Source: Owenia fusiformis | Taxonomy: Eukaryota > Annelida > Polychaeta > Sabellida > Oweniidae | Length of the DNA stretch: 64,000 nt | NCBI GenBank assembly: GCA_903813345.2 | Contig: CAIIXF020000012.1 | Span: 9,012,432 to 9,076,431 of the forward strand | Reading direction: 5' to 3' | Part shown: one piece after another, positions 47,213 to 62,200 of the stretch | How positions within the stretch are numbered: position 1 is the first letter of the stretch | Layout: every line of letters begins with the position of its first letter | Notes under the pieces: generated by a model | The model's input: the letters and a program-made list of their open reading frames with translations, nothing else | Told to the model about the DNA's origin: nothing | Databases searched by the model: none | Program-made: the position numbers and the translations under genes

Positions 47213-50200
47213 CTGAAATGAATAATTATTATAAGAAAACAATGCTTATTTCATTTTCATATATATACACAGGAAGTGATGTCATCGACTCTAAACTTTG
47301 CATATAGCATAGGTGAGGAGCTATTAAGAATTACAAAACCAGCTAAATATTCTTTTTCAACTTTGTATCTTTGAAGCTTAATGGTAGTTTACTGAATGAT
47401 TTCGAGTATAAACACAAAATTATTGAATGTATTCAAAATGTTAAAAGGAATTTTGAAAAAATTGACTCAAAACGAGTGTTTTGGGAAATTCTAAAAGCCA
47501 AAATAAAGGAAACTTCTATAAGATTCTCTATACAAAGATCTAGAAATGAGAAAAATGAATGCAAACTTTTACAAGAAAAAATTGACAACATAAACACTTT
47601 TATTGAAAGATGTAATAACATTGAAGTATCTAATTCGTTAATAATTAAAAAAGCAGCTTTTGAATCAAAATTAGATCATATATATGAAAAAAGGCGAAAG
47701 GATTTCAAATTCGGTCAATTGCGAAATGGGTAGAATATGGTGAAAAAAGTACAAAGTATTTTTTGAATCTTGAGAAAAAAAGACAAACATCAAATGTTAT
47801 AAATAAGATTTCTACTGAAAATGGGACTTTTTTTAAAAGTGAAGATATTTTATGTGAAGCAAAATCGTTTTACCAGAAACTATATTCATCTGATAACATA
47901 GACGCTTTTTTGCAAAATATTAATCTGGATCATATTCTAACAGAAACAGAGAAAAATGTATGTGAAAATGAATTTTTACAATCTGAAATAGATTTTGCAG
48001 TCAGGAATTTGAAAAGAAACAAAAGTCCAGGAATAGATGGTCTTATTCCTGAATTTTACCAATGCTTTTGGGAGGAAATAAAGGAAATCTATTTTTCAGT
48101 TTTACAAGAGATTTTTGAAAAGGGGGAAATGAGTGATTCTATGAGATTATCTGCATTAACTCTATTGTATAAAAAAGGTGATAAGTACATTTTAAACAAT
48201 TACCGACCAATTAGTCTGTCTAATTATGACTACAAAATACTTGCTTTTGTTTTGGCAAAAAGATTACAAGAAGTAAAAAACTTGATTAATATCAACCAGT
48301 CTGCATATATTCCTGGCCGTTTTATCGGCTATAATGCTAGATTGCTTCTTGATATCATAGATTACTCTAATATTGAAGATATACCAGGTTTATTAGTATG
48401 TTTGGACTACAAAAAAGCGTTTGATTCTATTAATTGGAATTTTATGTTCAAAACACTTGACAAATTTAACTTTGGAAATAACTTCAAAAGATGGATAAAA
48501 ATTTTGTATAATGACCCAGTCTTGAAAATTCAAAATAATGGGTGGTTTTCGGATAGCTTTCAAATGTATAGGGGAATAAGGCAAGGTTGCCCTATATCGG
48601 CTTTGCTATTTATTCTTTGCACAGAAGTAATGGCCGTTTCAATCAAAAATGATGATAAAATACATGGTATAGAAATAGAGAATAAAAATATCAAAATAAT
48701 ACAACACGCAGACGATACAACTTTAATTTTATCAGATAAAGAATCTCTTAAAGCTGCATTACAGAAAATAGAGAAATTATCTAGGGTTAGTGGGCTTAAA
48801 TTAAACATTGATAAAACTAAAGGCATACAACTGGGCTCTCTTCAGGATTCAAAGGACGAATACATTGAAGAAATACTTTTCAGTAATACACCCATAAAAT
48901 GCCTTGGAATTCACATTGGGGATAAACAAAAATGTCATTCTTTAAACTGGGAATCAAGACTAAGGGATCTAAAACAGCTATTACAAACATGGAAAATGAG
49001 AAAATTAACATATTTTGGAAAAGCTCAAATTATTAATTCCCTAGCAATGTCAAAGCTTGTATACAATTTTACAGTTATGGAAATTGAGGAGTCAATCGTT
49101 AAACAAATAGAGAGAATGTTTTCGACTTTTTATGGAATGGGAAGGATAAAGTGAAAAGAAATTCAATAATTGGAGCAATAGAGGATGGGGGATTAAACGT
49201 AGTAGATATTAAGCTTAAAATACAAAGTCTTCAGTCTATTTGGATAAATAGATTACTTACTAGCAAAACATCATGGAAACTTTTTCCATCGTACCTTATA
49301 AAGAAAACAGGTCTAAAATTAGAAACTTTCTTGAACTGCAACTTTAACCAACAATCAATAAATGGTATAAACATATTAACACCTTTTTATAAGTACATAT
49401 TTTGCTCATTCAACACATGTAAAACATACATAACAAATGATAAAATTAAAAGTGATGATTTTTTCAGTGAGGTTTTATGGTTCAACAGGCGATTCCAAAA
49501 TAGAGGAAAAGTTTGATTCTTTAAAAACTGGATTCAGTCAGGTTTTGTTTATGTAAAAGATTTTTTTTAATCCAAATGGTTCTTTTAAAAGCAGTCAGTT
49601 ATGTACTCAGGTTTTACTTCGAAAGAGGAACTGGATGGTAGAATTATATACAATCAAGAAAGCTATTATGAGCGTCTGTTCAAATCGTGATAACTAATCT
49701 ACCCTTCATTAATGTAAAGGATAAAACAGACTTTTTGATTGAAAATCAGTTTATTAAACTTGAAGGTAAAAAAGCCAAATTTTTCTATAACATTATGAGA
49801 AATTCTAAATTTGAGAGAAATATCCATGAAACATACTGGAGTACTTGTTTTACTATTGTAGAACAGCATCAATGGAAAAGTATTTATAATCAGAAATTAA
49901 TGAACATGAGTTATAATTACTTCTCAGAATTTAATTTCAAAATATTGAACAATCTACTGGCATGTGGATATCTAAATGGAATAATAAAGTTCCAAGAAAT
50001 TGTCAAATATGTCATGAATTACACAATATGAAACATATGTTATTTGAATGCATAAAAGTAAGACATGTGTGGCAAGAGTTAAGTGAAAAGTTTAAGTGTC
50101 AAATTAAATACAAACAAATTGTTACTGGATTTTTACCAGGGAACAATATCACCAATTTTAGAAATGTCATAATAACAATTCTTGGCATAACAATTTATAA

Positions 50201-53200
50201 TAATTGGTGCAATTTTTCTGAAGATCATGAAAGTTGGAAAAGATTCGATATAAGAACAGCCTTTGTTACAAATTTACATTTTTATGAATCTATATTCCAT
50301 GTCATAGAAAGGGAAACTGTTTTAGCATTGTGGATTAAAAATTTAATCAAAAACTTTTAATTCAATATGCCTATACTTTTGATTGATTGTAATTTGATTC
50401 TTGTACGGTTATATTCATATTTATTTGTACTCATATATTGTATCATATATAAGTAAATGATGAAATAAAAAATAATAAAAAGATAAAAAAAACTTTGTAT
50501 CTTATTTAATACTTCTGAAAATCTCTTCTTTTATTCTAAGTTGACAAGCCCTGAAAATATTTTTTGCACAGAAAGTAATGATCACTTGTCTAGAAGTGAT
50601 TTTGTGCTACTTTCCTATACTGTTATGGGCAAGGTTATAGAAGTTGAGAGTTGATGACATCACTTCCTGCCAGAAATCTTAAAAGATGGCAGCTCACTGG
50701 AAATAAGCACTAGATTTTTAAATGATCAATATTGACCATATTAAAACATTTTCCCATGTTTTGCTAAATATGGAAACTATATATATGATAATAGCTACCA
50801 TATCAAGAGAGAAAGGGTCTGGCAAGGAATATTCCTTTAAAATATTAACATTAATCGTGACACTATTGGACCAGTTCTACAAAAAATTGAGGTTCGTTTT
50901 AAAGTCTTCATGGTAGAAGTTGATAAACGATTATAAGAATAATGTGCTTTGTGACGTCTGAATAATTTAGCATCAAAATAACGATATAGTAAAGTAAACA
51001 AAGGTCATATAAAGACCCCATCTGCACTGAGGCTGTCATACATCATTGTAAAGCTGACATTGTCAGCTTTAAGAAACTAGCCTCCATTTTAATTTTCACT
51101 GAATTCAAAATTAGATGTTAACCCTTACATCACCAAAGGGCATTTATTAATTTCATGAAAATCAATTTCAAAATGGCGAATACCCCCATGGCTAGAATGG
51201 ATTATTTTTTGGTTTGCAATTACAAGATCAATGTCAAATAATATTTTAGAGAATATTTGTGAGTTTGAATCCAGATTAGTTGAATGCAAATCATCAAATT
51301 GCCCTAACATGAGAATGAACACCATTGACTTGGCATTAGGTATCATCATTTCCCTTTGACCTTAATATCTATTTAAATATGCCCTGATAAGTATACTTAT
51401 CAATACTATTACATAATTCCAAAATACAAATGGTAAAGTACATGTAGTTCTACAAGTAAAACTAAATGTACGGCCTTTTTATTAATGTGTTCTTTCTTGG
51501 ATAGCCGTACATTGAGTTATCCAAGATTTCCAGTCATGGATCGCATTTATTTGATCGCTAGAAGCATATTTACCACTACTTTATAATGTGTGACAGATAC
51601 GTAATAGTAATATAAAACAACAACTACCACACCTACCATCAATTGATTCCACTCAACTACTCCAGTAAAAACACTAAAAATAAATGAAAAAATTGCAATA
51701 CTTATTAAACGTAGTGCAACAAATGCATATTGATGAGTTTAAAGACATATCAAAAATCTAGAAAAATCTAAGTAGTGGAAGACATGTAAAAATCACTATT
51801 TGTACCCCCTGGTCTTATTTTATGAGGGGGTACGGTGATAAGCATTTATATCTTCTGTTGGGTGCCTCAAATCACATTCAAATTTTCAGGGATTACGCAT
51901 CCATATATAGTTAGTTGTCATGAAAAGACTGATCTTGATTGGTCAATTGGTTACCATGACAACATACCTTAATTGCAAAATATTGTAAATATTAAGGATA
52001 AATCTACCGTTTCCCTACAAACAGATCGTTAAGTTTGTCATTTTTAATTTTTCAAAATGAACACAAAGTTGAGCGTAATACATATTGAAGGAGTTTACAA
52101 CAAGATAACATGATAAATAGGTTAATAGGATGACATATTTGGCTCATGTTTGATAACTACTGCTCAATTTACCACAAAGTGGGCGTGGCACTTTTTGTTA
52201 TTACAATTCCAAATAATTTCATGTTGACAGAATCATATTTACAAAGGTCATTAATACAAATGTAATTATATGGAATGGTGAGTCCAAATATCTTTTGTCC
52301 ATTGGTAACAATAGTAACACAACATATTGTATGTGAATCGGGGGTAGAGGTCATTTCAGGCAATCCTTGTTAATCTTAATTGTTTATTACATTCATCCTT
52401 AAGAACTGTTTAACTGTATGATCTTTTTTAACAAATACAGGTTTGGATAATATTGATATGCGTTTGCTCTGGTAACACAACTAATAATGCTGTTTCTTGA
52501 AATACTGCTCTGTTTGTTCGTCTGCCCGCCCATCTGTCTAAGCATTTCCTGACCTATTAATTAATCACAGATTGGTATTATATGTGACGAAATGGTGATT
52601 CTTGACATCTTAGACTCAAGAAGATGTACCAACTTAGACCCTGTACGCTGTATCAATCTTAGATTGTGGATATTCTACCCATTGTAGACTTTGGAGGATG
52701 TACCCATTAAACACTAGAGTCTACAACCTCTAGAGGCTGTACCATCTTATATCTATTTATTAATCACATATTGATGTTATATGGCAAATTTGTGAGTCCT
52801 GACATCTTAGACTCTAGAAGACTTATCAACTTAGACTATATAGGCTGTATCAATCCTAGATTATGGATGCTGTACCCACTGTAGACTCTGGACGATGTAC
52901 CCATTAAACACTAAAAGCTCTTGAGGCTATACCCATTGTAGACTCTTGGTACATTGTTAACTCTGCATCTGGAAGGTGTACCATCTTCTCTCGAAGGCTG
53001 TTTCCAGAACACATCAAAGGTTCTGGAGGCTATACCATTTTTGACTCTTTAGACTATACCCATTGAAGACTCTGGAGGCTATATCACCCTAGTCTCTAGG
53101 AGGCTGTATCCATTGTAGACTCTTATTGTTAATATAAGTCGTAGGCTATACCATTTTCAACTTTGGAGGCTGAACCATTTTAGGCTCTGAAGGCTGTACC

Positions 53201-56200
53201 ATCTTAAAATCTGGAAACTGGTCCTGTGTTATATCGAGAGGCTGTACCATCTAAGGGTTGGAGGCTGTACATGTTCGACTCTTGGAGGCTGTACTTATCA
53301 TAGGCTCTGATTGGAATGAAGGATCTACCATCTTGGACTCTGGAGACTGAACCCATGTTATATCTGGAAGCTGTACCATCTTAGACTCGTGGAAACTGTG
53401 CCTATCTTAGCCTCTGGATGCTATAGCAATCACAGCCTCTAAAGCTGTATCATCTTAGACTCTGGAGACTGATTCCATGTTATATCTTGAGGCTGTACCA
53501 TCTAAGGGTCTGGCGGCTATACCATCTTAGAGTTATGGAGGCTGTCCTGATTCTAGGCTCTGACTACTATAGCAATCCTAGATTCTGAATGATATATCAT
53601 CTTGGACTCTGGATGCTGAATACATTATACTACTTGAGGCTGTATCATATGAGATTCCTGAGACTGCACTAATTTTATACTCTTGAGGCTGTACCATCTA
53701 TATACTCTGGAGGCTGAACCAACTTAGGTTCTTCTGAACTATTCTATAGTCTCAGGTTCTACCATATTAGACTATTGGATGACATGTTCTTGGTATTGAA
53801 GGACACCATATACGCTGGGGGTTGAATCATATTCTATGTTATGAGATAAGTTTTTTCAGAACATATGCACTACACTATTTGCGTTTATTATGCTCTGTGT
53901 TACTGTGGCAACCCCTAGACCAACCATGTACAGACTCACCATATTAAAGAATAACATCTGTATCCATGAGCCCTATAAATATAACTGTGACTGATTTTGT
54001 AAAAATAACTGTTTTAGGACATTATCACTGAAAAGTGCCACACCAACTTTTTGAGTAGATAGAGAGGTAGTTACCTAATAGAATAGAGTTCATGGTCAAA
54101 GATATCATATAATTTATCACATTTATCATGTTATCTTATTAAACACTCCCCAAATATGTTTTAGGGTAGTTTGATGTTCATTTTCAAATGATTTGAAGAG
54201 AAATGGCAACATCTGTTATTATAAGAAGCTTCAGATTTACTTGAAATATTTAAGATTTTGAGCAATTAAATTGTGTTGCTATGGTAACCAATTGACCAAT
54301 TAATTTCAAAATTGTCGTGACAACTCACTATATATAGGCGCGTGATCCCTGAAGATTTTATAGAGATTAGAGTTATGTAACAGAAATTATTAATGATTAT
54401 CATATTACCCCCTTACAAAATTATCCCAATGGGTATAAATGGTGAATTTAAGGTTTTCCACAACTTAGATTTTTCTAGATTTTTGATATGTTGTTTTATT
54501 TACCAATGGCTATTGGGCTATTGATTACACTAGGTTTACTCTGTGTTGCAATTTTTTCATTTATTTGTGAAAATTTACAACGATTTTACTAAACGTAAAC
54601 GTAATTGTGGCTATTTTTCTAAACTTCTGAAATCTATAATTTCAGCGCGTCATTTTTTTTGAAAAAAAACTTTTAATGTGAAACGAAATTGTTGTCGAAT
54701 AAATTGACAAAATCCCATGCAGTGTCTCGGGACAGTATGTTGAAGACTAACATAGCCACGGAGTATGATAAATTGATAGTCGTCTAATTAAGTGTATTCA
54801 AGGGAATATATCATGCGAGAATATCATGCGACTTATTTAGTGTACTTCAACAAGTGTGTCAACGGCGGGTTTGACATGATTTTTTTGATTTAATATTATC
54901 GTAACCTCAACTTTTCCGAACAATTTTTAAAGCTGTCTCGAATACTCGTATCCATCGTCAAGGACACAGGGGGCATTGAATGATGTGTTTGTATTTATAA
55001 AGTGCACGTATGTGTATGCTTGCTTTGATCACATCATTTATGTAATAATATCATATAACCAGGGTTTAATTAGTTATATTCCTAAAGCTGACACTCTCAG
55101 CTTTCCAACGTGCAGAAGAGGTGATTTAAAAATCACTAAGGAGCGCACTTAGATACTCTATTTTGCTCAAGCAAAATGATATTTAACTCTCGAAGTTATG
55201 TAAGAACACGTGCTCTTATACTAATACGAGGGGTGATCCAAAAGTCTTGGACGCCCCGCTCTAACTTTGCTATTTTCTTATATAATTACATGAAACTTTC
55301 AGATAATAAAGATCAACATCTTAACAACTTTGTGAATAAGTTTCAACAGAAAATAATATATTTTAGCTACGTTTCTAAATGTTTTTTGATACCGGGTCCT
55401 TGCTACCCGTAACGGTATTTAAATATGAAAAAGCACGTCACAACTGTTATAATATTATATGGCAAATACTTTAGGTGCAAGTGCACAACCTAACACCAGT
55501 CATGATATGAGAGAAATTCCGATTTTCAGTCTGAGTGTCATCTGACATTATCATCTTCACATATTAAGACCTACTTTTCAACATATTTTCCACAAATTTG
55601 AACACATTTTTCATACCGCTTTACCAATCAATGAAAGACATTTATGAAACCGCCATTGCTTATGTGATGCAAATACTGCAGGAGTGCCACTCTTAACCTC
55701 ATCCAATGAGTAAAAAACATTTTCTTTCAACCCTCTTTTCAACTTGGAGAAAAGAAAGAAAATCACACGGAGCCATATCTAGATTGTATCGTGCATATGG
55801 TAGTTGCTCAAGGTCAATAATAGTGAAAATATATTGTAGTATTCTTTGTTTCACTTTGATTTCTTTCATGCTCTGCATTTCAGCAGCCATCTTGGAACAA
55901 AAATGATACCAGAATGAGGGTTGATTGTCTGATGTCATTTTCTTAGATCTTGACATATACGGTCATTGTCATATGTGACATTATGATTAAAACAGAATTA
56001 ATTGGTTGCCTAGTAACAAAGGAACACTCTTAAAAATTATTACTTGGATTTCCTTATATTGAGAAATTGTACTACTCATTTTAAGTCAAAAATTACTTAA
56101 ATAATCTTGAACTACTGAATAATTTTTAAGTAATTTATTTATGGTGAATTTACTAATGCAAGGAGAGAAATTGAAATACTTACGGTAGTAATTGTAATAC

Positions 56201-59200
56201 TCATTTACATAATTAAGCAATTAAAAAACTCAAAATGATAATATAAGTTAAACCTAAGTAAAATGAAGTAAAACTAAGTATTTAACTTCAAGTAATTTTT
56301 ATACTTGGGAAAAACTTGGGAAATACTCAAGTTATTCATTTTTAAGAGTGAAGTAAACTAACATGGTTTAACATTCAAAATTTTAGAAAATATAGTGATC
56401 AAGCCTCGCAAAACAAGTCAAATAGCGGCAACATTTAAGGCTGAAAATTGCCATGTGCGAATACCGTTCCGGATGGCAGGGTCACTATACTAATAACTTT
56501 CGAGAAAACTACATAAACTATATCATTTCACCATGAAATTAAAACACAAAGTAGTTAGGTTGTGGGTCTTTATTATTGGAAAGTTTAAAGTAATTTTATC
56601 AAAAACCGACAAAATTAGAGCAGGGCGTCCAAGACTTTTGAATCACTCTTCGTATACATAAAAATACCAACCTGGTAGCTGTACCTTGTAATAGGTTAGA
56701 AATCCCATGATTATTACGGGAACCAAGCAGCAGAAGTCAGTTGCTACGATCCACATCAATTTCGCCGCCATCCTTCTTTCTTTCTCCTGTCCAGAGCATT
56801 GTTTGGTTTTTAATCTGGAGATCTTTGTAGCAAAGAATATAGCCAAGTAGCCAGCAGCTATAAGAAGAAGGGCGATAAGGTTGACAACATTAAAAAGAGC
56901 GAAAGAATACTCCCAACCGTTGAAATGGGAATATTGTTGCTGCATGTTTTGTCTATCTAATGCAATGTTTTCCTCCAATTCGGTACTTTCATGTTGGTTT
57001 AACATGGCTTTGTTAAACATGGCTTCTTTTGCAGAATCATAATTCAACACTAGTGGCAAGCAAAAGCCGGACTGTGTGTAGAATTCATGAGGGCTGAAGT
57101 AATTGAGAGGGAGAAGTGGTAAAGCTGTTAGGGTTATACAAAGAATCCAGCCAAAGACGAGAACACAATGTACAACACGCTTGGAAAAGTGTAACCACAT
57201 TTTAAAGGGAAACACTATTTTGAGGAATCGGTCAAGCGTCATGACAACGAGGATGTACACAGACATTTCAGTTGACAAATATGCAATAAATCCTGAAGCC
57301 ATGCATAAGCCACTTTTGGTCCAGACCTCCCGGATTTGAAAGAAGGTGTCTCTGTATTTCATATCCATCACAGCAATTATGATAATGTATACTCCCATTA
57401 TCATATCCGATAATGATAGATTCACTACCAATATTTTGTTAATACTTTGCCTCGTGCCGTCTTCCCGGAACCGAATTGCTATGACTGCACAGTTCCCAAG
57501 TAGTATACATATACCAATTGTCCACAGAGACACCCTGAGTATGTCGTTCTTCACCAGATCTTCACAGGATGAAAGGTGGTCCGGCTGTGGAATACACTCT
57601 TTCACTGTTGATGGAACTATACAGCACAATTCCATATGATCACTTTCAACACTAGTCAAATTCTTAAGTCCCTCAAATAATGTTAGTGGGTATCTGGGCA
57701 ATGCCTTTTGTGAAATTATGATCCGCTCAATATTTTGAAGTTTGGCAAATGTGTGTTGCTCGATCGTGTTGATGTTACAATTCCCAATAAACAGGTATGT
57801 CAGTGATTGAAGACCTTCAAACGTGGCAGGATTTAGACGTAGTATTTGCATGGATCTTACACTAAGAATTTTCAGTTTGTTTAACCCATTAAATTGTCCA
57901 TCTAATATTCTATCATTGCTAGAAAACCTAAGCTCCTCAAGGTTACTATAGTTCGTTGGGTTTCTAAACAGCATTGTGTGTGCATGTAGTTGATCCATGC
58001 GTAATCTACGTAACAGGTGTGGATTAGGGAGAAAAAAGTCTTCTTCATGTTTCATATTCCATCCCCACATGTGGAGTTTCTCCAGAGAAATTAAATCTTC
58101 AAATATTTTACTGTTATTTGGATACTCCAAACTTGTTAGACTGTGTATATTCAAGAACTTAAGTCTGTGCAAACCTCCAAATGATCTGTTCTTCAACTTC
58201 ATGGGCTCGGTGTTTAAGTACAAATGAAGAATTTCGAGTTTATCCAGCCCCTTAAATCCAAACGAGGATATTTCGCGTATATGATTCTTATGAAGTATTA
58301 ATTCTTCTAGATTTGGCATTCCATGAAACATTCCATTTTCTATGTAACTTATTCTGTTGAAGCCTGCAGACAAGTATCTTACATCTTCCGATATGAACCA
58401 GAATGTATATGTAGGTATTGTGTACAGCCCTTCGTTTTGGCACTTTATAGCTTCATTCACCTTGTAGCGAGCGGGATAACCGGCGCACGAGTACGGCCAA
58501 TGTGCTTTACATGTTGTATTTTTCATCTTTACACAGATGAAAGTATCGGTGACATTTTCTTTACAATTTGCTTGACTCCATGTAATGCTGACTTCAGATG
58601 TATTTGCGCTATTCTTATTTGTCACCAACAAGTCGCACGTTCTAGCACCAGTCATTAAACCTTTAAATGAAAACCATAGTAGGGTTAATAGATTTAGAGG
58701 GAATACTAGAGAATGTAAATGTTGGATGTTTTGACAGCATTCATACACTAACAAACCACATGTTCTAGCACCAGTCATTAAACCTTGAAATGAAGAGTAT
58801 GGTCGGTTAAAAGAAAAAAGAAGGAATATGGAGAATGTAAATAAATGTTAGTAGCAATCTTTTCAAAAATCATGCCGTTGATTCTCCGATAATCCCAATT
58901 TCATCTCCTGATAAAACAGAGAAACCTGATAGGTCTAGGGCCAACCCCCGTTGTAACCAAACTACCTAGATTCAAATTAACTTCGGATCCTCGAAGAGGG
59001 CCCTAAGACATTAAAAAGTTTTTGGTGACAGGTTGCGAATTAAGAGGCCATTGCTCACAATTTTTCATCAATAAGGAATCGTAAAAATAACGAATGAGAT
59101 AACGGAATGAGGGAATTCCGTCACTCGGACCATTTCGCTATCGGATTCGTTCAAAGGCGAACATAATACTTGGAACCTTTCTCGTTTACAATGTCAATGT

Positions 59201-62200
59201 ATTTGGCCTTCAGGCTTTTACTGTATACAACAAGGGCTACAGAGGAAATTTTGACTTTTTACCTTTCCCAACTATCAGATCGTCGTTTATTTTACATCTT
59301 CTTCTTCATAATTACTCTATTTTCTTAAAATGTATGGATATTTCCACATACAGGGTGGTCAAAAAATAGAAACCCTGCATTTTTCTCATATCTTTGTCAT
59401 TTTAAGAAATTACTCCCTGATTTTTCACACATTTGTAAATCCTTCAATTTCCTATTACCCTACTATATTTCATGACCATCAGACTGATAGTAATGATTTT
59501 AAAACACTTTGAACAACAAGCCGTAGTTTTGGCCATCATCGGGTTGTAGGCAAACCCGCCCAGTTGTCAATAACCCAAATGCATTCATCGGCATTGAATG
59601 ATACAGATCATCTCACTTTTGAGGTCTTTAATTGTCCTGAGGTCATTTTTATACACTCTATATTTTCCATATCCCCATAGGTAGGGACATTTTGGACGAC
59701 ATGTGCAGGTTTCTCTATACCGCAATAGTGGCCATTGGGAATGTTCTTTAAAGTGCTGTAAAACAGTGACTATCAATCTGATGGTCATGAAATATAGTAG
59801 GCCGGTAGGAAATTGAATGATGCACAAACGTGTAAAGTTATTTCTTAATATGACAAAGATATTAGGAAAACAGTGTGAGGGTTTCCAGTTTTTTGACCAC
59901 CCTGTATATCACCAATTAGACTTGGGAAAATTGAGCTTGAAACTTTGCCCATCTAGCCCCAATCTAATAATAGGCACAAAAACACTTCCAAATAGTGCTT
60001 TTAAAAAACTAAGAGAGTGGCGTCGCTGATAAAAAAAAAAGTGAGGAACTGAAACCGCTAACACGGCGCTCTGTAATGATGCCAAGTGAATACTAATTAA
60101 ATTTTTGAATCAAGAAACCATGCGCTCACTGCATGCATACGTTGATTGAGAAATTAGTTGCTGCTAGCGAAACACATGCCATCTTGTTCCAGACATAATT
60201 ACGTTGTGACATAGTTACTCAATAAAAATGATAGCAGTTCATTGTGTTAGCACAGGGGTCCCGGTAATTTCATCGTAATTGAAAAGAATTTTATCGAAGA
60301 TACAATAAACTTCAAATATTATAGATAGAGTACGTAGAATAACGTTATCTAATTGGTACACTGCTTTAAATATGGGCATTCATAGCATCGTATAACTGCA
60401 GCCCACACTTTACAAATATTAACCATGTTCAGTTGTATAGTTTCTAGATAGATGAATATCGCTAATAGATGTCACCCTTGTTTGTCTTTGATTCCTTTTG
60501 GACCACACCTCTAGTCACTTCAACGCTAGAAACTTGCAATAGTCACTTAATCTCATGATTTATCAAAAAGTGTTGGTTGAATCTGTCTAGAACTCGAACG
60601 GCATACTATTGTATGACCATATCAATGTACATATTGTGATTAAAATTGAAATTGTTGGTTGTCATACGAATAAACCAAGGTTTTGATGAATATTAGCATT
60701 GCACCAATGGAGATTTGGCCCAAGTTTTTTCACAATATCATGGAAGATGATATAAATGACATAACTGTGTAGATCAAAGCTATTACTAGAGAAGACTTGT
60801 GACTGAATTCAAATATGCTAAAAATAAAGAAAAGTAAGTCACAAGAGTTAAAAAGTGCAAATCTTTTTAAATCTCATGAAAAAACGAGAATTGCTATTTA
60901 GCTATTTAGAAACTCCTTTATTCAAGTACATATTTTAACGACTTTTAAATTGGTACCTGCGTATATGTATTGCTGCCGTTCATGGTTAATATATGGAGGT
61001 GAATCTTTATTATTCCAGTTAATCAGTGTTTCCTTTATGCATGCAGCCTCCCTACGCCCATAAGAATAAATAGACGTAATTGCAGCCAAGAAGGCATCCT
61101 TGGACCAACAGCTTTCCCTAGCTTCCACCCATGTCAGCTTGTGTGTTTTCGTAGTAAACAAACTGTAACATGCATCATCACACCCGTACCAGCCATTTGG
61201 ACATGTATCTGAAAAAACATGTATAGCATTTGTCGGTTAAAGCTGCATTTTGGACATGTACGAAATAACATTTGTAACATCAGTCAGTTGAAACTGTATT
61301 TTGAACATGTACCTGAAATAACATTTGTAAGATATGTCAGGTGAAATCGCATTTTGGACATGTACCTGAAGTAACATTTGTAACATATTTCAGATGAAAC
61401 TGCATTTTGGACATGTATCTGAAATAACATTTGTAACCTCTGTCAGTTGAAATCGTATTTTAGACAGTAATGTATCTGAAATAACATTTGTAACATCTGT
61501 CAGTTGAAACTGCATTTTGTTTAAGTATCTTAAATAGCATTTATAACATCTGTCAGTTGAAACTGCATTTTTGACATGAATCTGAAATAATATTTGTAAC
61601 ATCTGTCAGTTGAAATTGCTTGTGTATCTGAAATTTCTGACTAGCTTTTCTACTGTCCATTGTTGAGTATTGTACTGATGTACTGTGAAAATTACAAGAA
61701 TGTCCTCTAATAGGAAGGTGCTACTGGGTGGAGCCAAAAGTGGTTCGCCGTGGTTCAGGTCTACATGAAATTCTTTTCAAAATAACCGCCTTAAAATGTG
61801 AACATTTTCATACATAATTATATTTCTGACGTCAAAGTAATTTAAGATCGGATGACTTCATGAAGAAATTACATTACACAGACTCAGCAGAAATAATGTC
61901 ATCAAAAACATGACTGCTGAACAGAATATCAATAATATTCAGCGTCAAATTAGAAGCAGCACCAAGTTCCATATACTCCTAGATAAATTAAAACAGGATA
62001 CAATCAAATACATTCATGAAGCTTATGGAAAGGACACTATATCTATCCCTGGCATATATTGTTGGTACCGCTCTTTCAAAGAGGGAGAAAGTCAGTTGCA
62101 GATAAACCCAGACAGGGGTGGCCAAAAGTTGTAACTTCACCTAGTCAGATTAATACAATAAAAGAAATATTGGATGAATTCCTATCAGAAAAATTACAGA

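Larger units (their letters stand above)
47372..50490 (+). mobile_element. 5'-truncated L1/Tx1-type LINE with 13-bp target duplication
   Basis: AACTTTGTATCTT occurs immediately before (47359-47371) and after (50491-50503). The element is 3119 bp, ends in an A-rich AATAATAAAAAG tail and carries ORF2 remnants on the plus strand, antisense to gene 2. It sits in intron 3 of gene 2. The first part of ORF2, including any endonuclease, is missing. Confidence 0.92.
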
